Assembly (NCBI GenBank): GCA_050084515.1
Contig: CM114271.1
Location: 41,912,001-41,976,000 of the forward strand
From: Blasia pusilla
Lineage: Eukaryota; Marchantiophyta; Marchantiopsida; Blasiales
Reading direction: 5' to 3'
Length of the DNA: 64,000 bases
Shown here: positions 60,960 to 64,000 of the stretch, in pieces
Position numbering within the stretch: the first letter of the stretch is position 1
Layout of the letters: each line of letters opens with the position of its first letter
Translations under genes and position numbers: made by a program
Notes under the pieces: generated by a model
What the model saw: the letters and a program-made list of their open reading frames with translations, nothing else
Database searches by the model: none
Told to the model about the DNA's origin: nothing

Positions 60960-61745
60960 ATGGAGAGGGACGTGATTCAGAGTAGGACATTAGATCTTTT
61001 GGAGGTTGGATTAGTGGAGTTGTCGCATGGAAAGTATGCATCAGCCACAGTCATGCCTGCTAAAAAGGATGTGCATGGCAACTACACGGTTAGGCGGATG
61101 TGTGGAGATTACCGTCCTATCAATCGGCAGACCAAGGCCGATAGGTATGCCATGCCTACACGTGAGGAGATCTTTGATGTGGTGGGACAGGCAAAGATTT
61201 TTAGTACTTTGGATCTTCGGGCAGGATACCATCAGTTGCCAATTCGAGAGAGTGACAAGGCCAAGACAACATTTTGGGGTGTCAACTCTCATGGCGGGGA
61301 TTGTTTGTACCACTGGAAATTCTTACCCTTTGGGTTGAAGAATGCACGTGCCGAGTTTCAGAGAGTGTTGGACAGGATCCTAGCAGGGTTGGATTTTGTT
61401 CGATGTTACATTGATGATATCTTGGTGTTCAGTAACACGATGGAGGAGCATCAGATACATTTGCAGATTGTGTTTGAGTTGTTGAAAGCTCATGGTCTAC
61501 GTTTGCATCCAGGAAAGTGTAAGTTCTTCCATGAGGATGTTGAGTACTTGGGTCATGTGATCTATCCAGGTGGTTTGGGAGTTCAACAAGCAAAGGTGGA
61601 GGCTATTGCACTTATTTCTCGTTCGGTGAGTAGAGTTCGGGCATTCATGGGATTAGCAAACTACTATCGGAGGTATGTGAAGGGATTTAGTGCTATGGCA
61701 AAGCCTTTGAACCAATTGCTGAAATCAGATAAGGAGTGGCACTAG
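60960..61745 (+). pseudogene. Reverse transcriptase domain (motifs intact)
   Basis: 261 codons open: VELSHGKYASATVMPAKKDV, RRMCGDYRPINRQTKADRYA, FSTLDLRAGYHQLPI, LPFGLKNARAEFQRVLDRIL and RCYIDDILVFSNTMEEH, with the catalytic YIDD. Then VEYLGHVIYPGGLGVQQAKV and VRAFMGLANYYRRYVKGFSA follow. A stop after KEWH separates it from RNase H. It is the best-preserved pol piece of this family here. Confidence 0.92.
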
Positions 61746-61769
61746 GGAGATGATCAAGAGAGAGCTTTT

Positions 61770-62513
61770 GTGGAGCTCAAGGCCCAGTTGGTGACGGCGC
61801 CTATCTTGAGGAGACCTATTAGAGGGCGCCCATTTCAATTACACACTGATTGGAGTAGGTTGGAACTTGGAGCGGTGTTGACACAACATGATGATGAGCA
61901 CATGGAGTTTGTGGTGGCCTATGCAAGTCATTCGAATAATGCAACGGAGTCGCCCTACAGTTCATATGAGGGAGAGTGCTTGCCAGTAGTGTGGGCTGTG
62001 GCACACTTTAGGTGTTACTTGTTTGGCACACAGTTTACCCTTGTTATTGATCACCAGCCGCTCAAGTGGTTGATGGAGTCTGACAAGCTTAAAGGGAAGC
62101 TTGCACGTTGGGCTCTTATCTTACAAGAGTATGACTTCCAGGTGGTACATAGACCTGGAGTTGCCAACCTTGATGCTGATGGGTTGAGTAGGAACCCATG
62201 TACTAGCCAAGAGGATGCAACTGGGGCTAGATGGCATGGCGAGGTTGATGAGGAGATGATGCCAGGTTGGCATGCATCCGCCTTTTTATGTTGGTTAGGG
62301 GTGGACTCTAGTATGGAGGACCACATGACATCTTACTCTAGTCAGAGGGTAGATGGCCAGCCTTTAGATCCTAAGGTTGGAGATGGTGGTACGGATCAGC
62401 ATGATATTCATGATGATGCGTTGGTGTTGGAGTTCCTACAGACCAGCAGGGTGCTAAGCATAGTGAGTGCCAAGGAGCGAGACCGTGTTCTTCAACGTGC
62501 TAAGAGGTATTGA
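61770..62513 (+). pseudogene. RNase H domain and linker
   Basis: APILRRPIRGRPFQLHTDWS (first Asp), LELGAVLTQHDDEHMEFVVA, YEGECLPVVWAVAHFRCYLF, TLVIDHQPLKWLMESDKL and ANLDADGLSRNP. The linker GGTDQHDIHDDALVLEFLQT follows. 247 codons without a stop. Confidence 0.9.
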
Positions 62514-63371
62514 TTGGAGGGAACACATATTCTCCGTGTGTGGGAGGATGGTAGAGTACGAGTAGTGCCGCATTTGGTTCAGTGAGAGCGCATTGTGCGA
62601 CATGCCCATGAGGAGTTGGGACATTTTGGGATAAATCGTATATATAGCTTATTCCTTGGTCAGTATTGGTGGCATGGCATGCATACTCAGGTGCACCACT
62701 TGGTGTTACGTTGTATGGTTTGTGACCGGCTGAGGGCATCATTCAATGCCCCTACACCATAGCTACATCCCTTGCCTGTTATGGGGTTGGGTTACCGTTG
62801 GAGTGTGGGCTTTGCCGGACCGTTACCGTCGACTGTACGACATTATCGATATGTGTTGGTGATGGTGGAGCACTTCTCCAAGTGGATTGAGTTGGTGGCA
62901 TTACCTGACAAGGCAAGTGAGGGAACTTCATATGCGTTTCTTGATAGAGTGCTTAGTCATTTTGGTGCACCATTGAAGTCTTGACCGACCAGTCTGAGTT
63001 TGAGTGAGTTTTAGGTCTTGTGTGACAAGGCGTTGATTGATCATCGGACCACGTCTCAAGATCATCCAGAGGCGCATGGTTTGGCTGAGCGTGTGGTTCA
63101 GACGGTGAAGAGGGCATTGCGCAAGTATGGCCTACAGAAGGGGCATCTTGGAGACTGGGATATTCAGTTGCCATGGTTAGCCATGGGGTATAGGTTCACT
63201 TGCCAAACATCCTTGGCTTCCTTCTCACCTTATTTTCTGTTATACGGCCGAGATCCAGACTTGCCCGCAGCAATTCGTTGGGAGTCTAGTCAGGTGGTGA
63301 ACCTTGATGACCCAGAGATGTGGATGAGAGTGTGTTTCTGGCGAGCTCTTTCGGAGAGTTATGCCACATGA
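62514..63371 (+). pseudogene. Integrase
   Basis: Zinc module: RHAHEELGHFGINRIYSLFL and LRCMVCDRLRASFNAPTP. The core has WSVGFAGPLP, where the first catalytic Asp is Gly, then YVLVMVEHFSKWIELVALPD and FGAPLKS with a stop. A shifted LTDQSEFE (second Asp) follows, then DHPEAHGLAERVVQTVKRAL (Glu) and YFLLYGRDPDLP. Four in-frame stops are visible. Confidence 0.88.
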
Positions 63372-63835
63372 CCTTTGAGAATCTTGCCATTGCTCAACAC
63401 AAGGATACGCTGCGGTATGCAACCATTCGGGGTGGAGGTTATCGACCATCGATTTGTAGGTTCTATGTGGGGGACTATGTCTATTTGCAGCAGATTGCAT
63501 CGACAACGTTGGATGTGACGGCAGGCCGCACTATTTTACGAGTGCGCGAGGTGTTAGCTTCTGGAGTTCTCATGTTGGAGGGTCGTGATGGAGCTTTTTG
63601 GAAGGACCATGTGCGTAATTGTGCGCCATGTCATCTTCCAAATGTGGATGGTACTGTTGATCCAAGCTTAGCCATGATACGTGCTAGCTTGAGGTGCATG
63701 TTGTGTGGGTCTACTGGTAACGTAGCCCGTATGTTGGTGTGTGATCGGTGTTCTAGGGGTTGGCACATGATGTGTTTGACTCCACATATGGATGTTGTTC
63801 CTACTGGAAGGTGGATTTGTCCTCGATGTACTTAG
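63320..63835 (+). pseudogene. Integrase tail with complete PHD finger
   Basis: RYATIRGGGYRPSICRFYVG, DYVYLQQIASTTLDVTAGRT and HVRNCAPCHLPNVDGTVDPS form the tail. The PHD finger then follows: CMLC, MLVCDRC, GWHMMC and GRWICPRC, a full C4-H-C3 pattern with the Trp before the last Cys pair. It ends the protein 1-2 residues later. PHD fingers bind histone H3 tails; here it may tether the integration complex to chromatin. Confidence 0.88.
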
Positions 63836-64000
63836 GAGAGGTAGATGACTTGATCTTTGCATGATATGGATTACAAATGTGCGACTAACGATGGGGCAAC
63901 CTAGCACCCGGCCTCCTGATTCGTGCACCCAAGAAGGTAGATAGCATGTAGTAGATGTATAGGGCTACTTGGGAGTTAGAGGGACCTAACCGCGAGTTAA

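Larger units (their letters stand above)
60797..63835 (+). mobile_element. 5'-truncated copy of the PHD-finger gypsy element
   Basis: Pol of the same family as the minus-strand element at 6188-17160, starting at about 60797 with LRGGEKRRL and SCFALSMKEL and lacking gag, protease and methyltransferase. The junction falls at the end of the methyltransferase-like reading frame. It runs through the PHD finger to a stop at 63835. No LTR is recognised before the window ends at 64000. Confidence 0.85.

Overview
The window reads as nuclear DNA of a green plant, probably an early-diverging streptophyte (charophyte alga, bryophyte or lycophyte grade); the species cannot be fixed from sequence alone. 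Support: an intron-split plastid-type PHT4/ANTR anion transporter with GT-AG introns (1-1941), plant-style LTR retrotransposons with tRNA-type primer sites, a CACTA element, and MULE/SWIM proteins of a type I associate from memory with mosses and lycophytes. About nine tenths of the window is transposable element, much of it nested.

Layout. 1-1941: 3' end of the PHT4-like gene, the only host gene I would call intact. 1942-6180: non-coding sequence with a MITE-like inverted repeat and a cluster of short direct repeats and hairpins. 6188-17160 (minus): a Ty3/gypsy element in the order gag, protease, DNA cytosine methyltransferase, reverse transcriptase, RNase H, integrase, PHD finger. Its integrase is split by a 3.4 kb CACTA element (7105-10493) with a 3-bp target duplication. 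17543-25988 (plus): a structurally complete 8.4 kb Ty3/gypsy of another lineage with both 1.26 kb LTRs. 26039-31680: relics of a minus-strand gypsy, into which a copied integrase fragment with a minisatellite is inserted. 31684-39298 (plus): a further gypsy with both LTRs, the left one shortened. 39299-42406 (plus): the 3' half of a chromovirus (integrase, chromodomain, 3' LTR). 42407-47461: mostly decayed repeats. 47462-49708 (minus): a coding-looking, unrecognised multi-part reading frame. 50069-53344 (minus) and 54661-56259 (plus): the C-terminal and N-terminal halves of a MULE-type SWIM zinc-finger transposase-like protein, on opposite strands. 57540-60796 (minus): fragments of a predicted beta-type N4/N6 DNA methyltransferase. 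60797-63835 (plus): a 5'-truncated second copy of the PHD-finger gypsy.

The most notable biology is DNA methylation and chromatin functions next to or inside mobile DNA: a C5 cytosine methyltransferase inside a retrotransposon polyprotein, a PHD finger at the end of its integrase (a putative histone-tail reader), a chromodomain in a second element, and a separate amino-methyltransferase-like gene. Nearly all element reading frames carry stops or single-base shifts, so most copies are dead or the assembly holds small indel errors. Dispersed palindromes with the arm GCAACCCGTCGG, one set forming an exact 35-bp tandem array in an intron, mark the 51.6-59.7 kb region.
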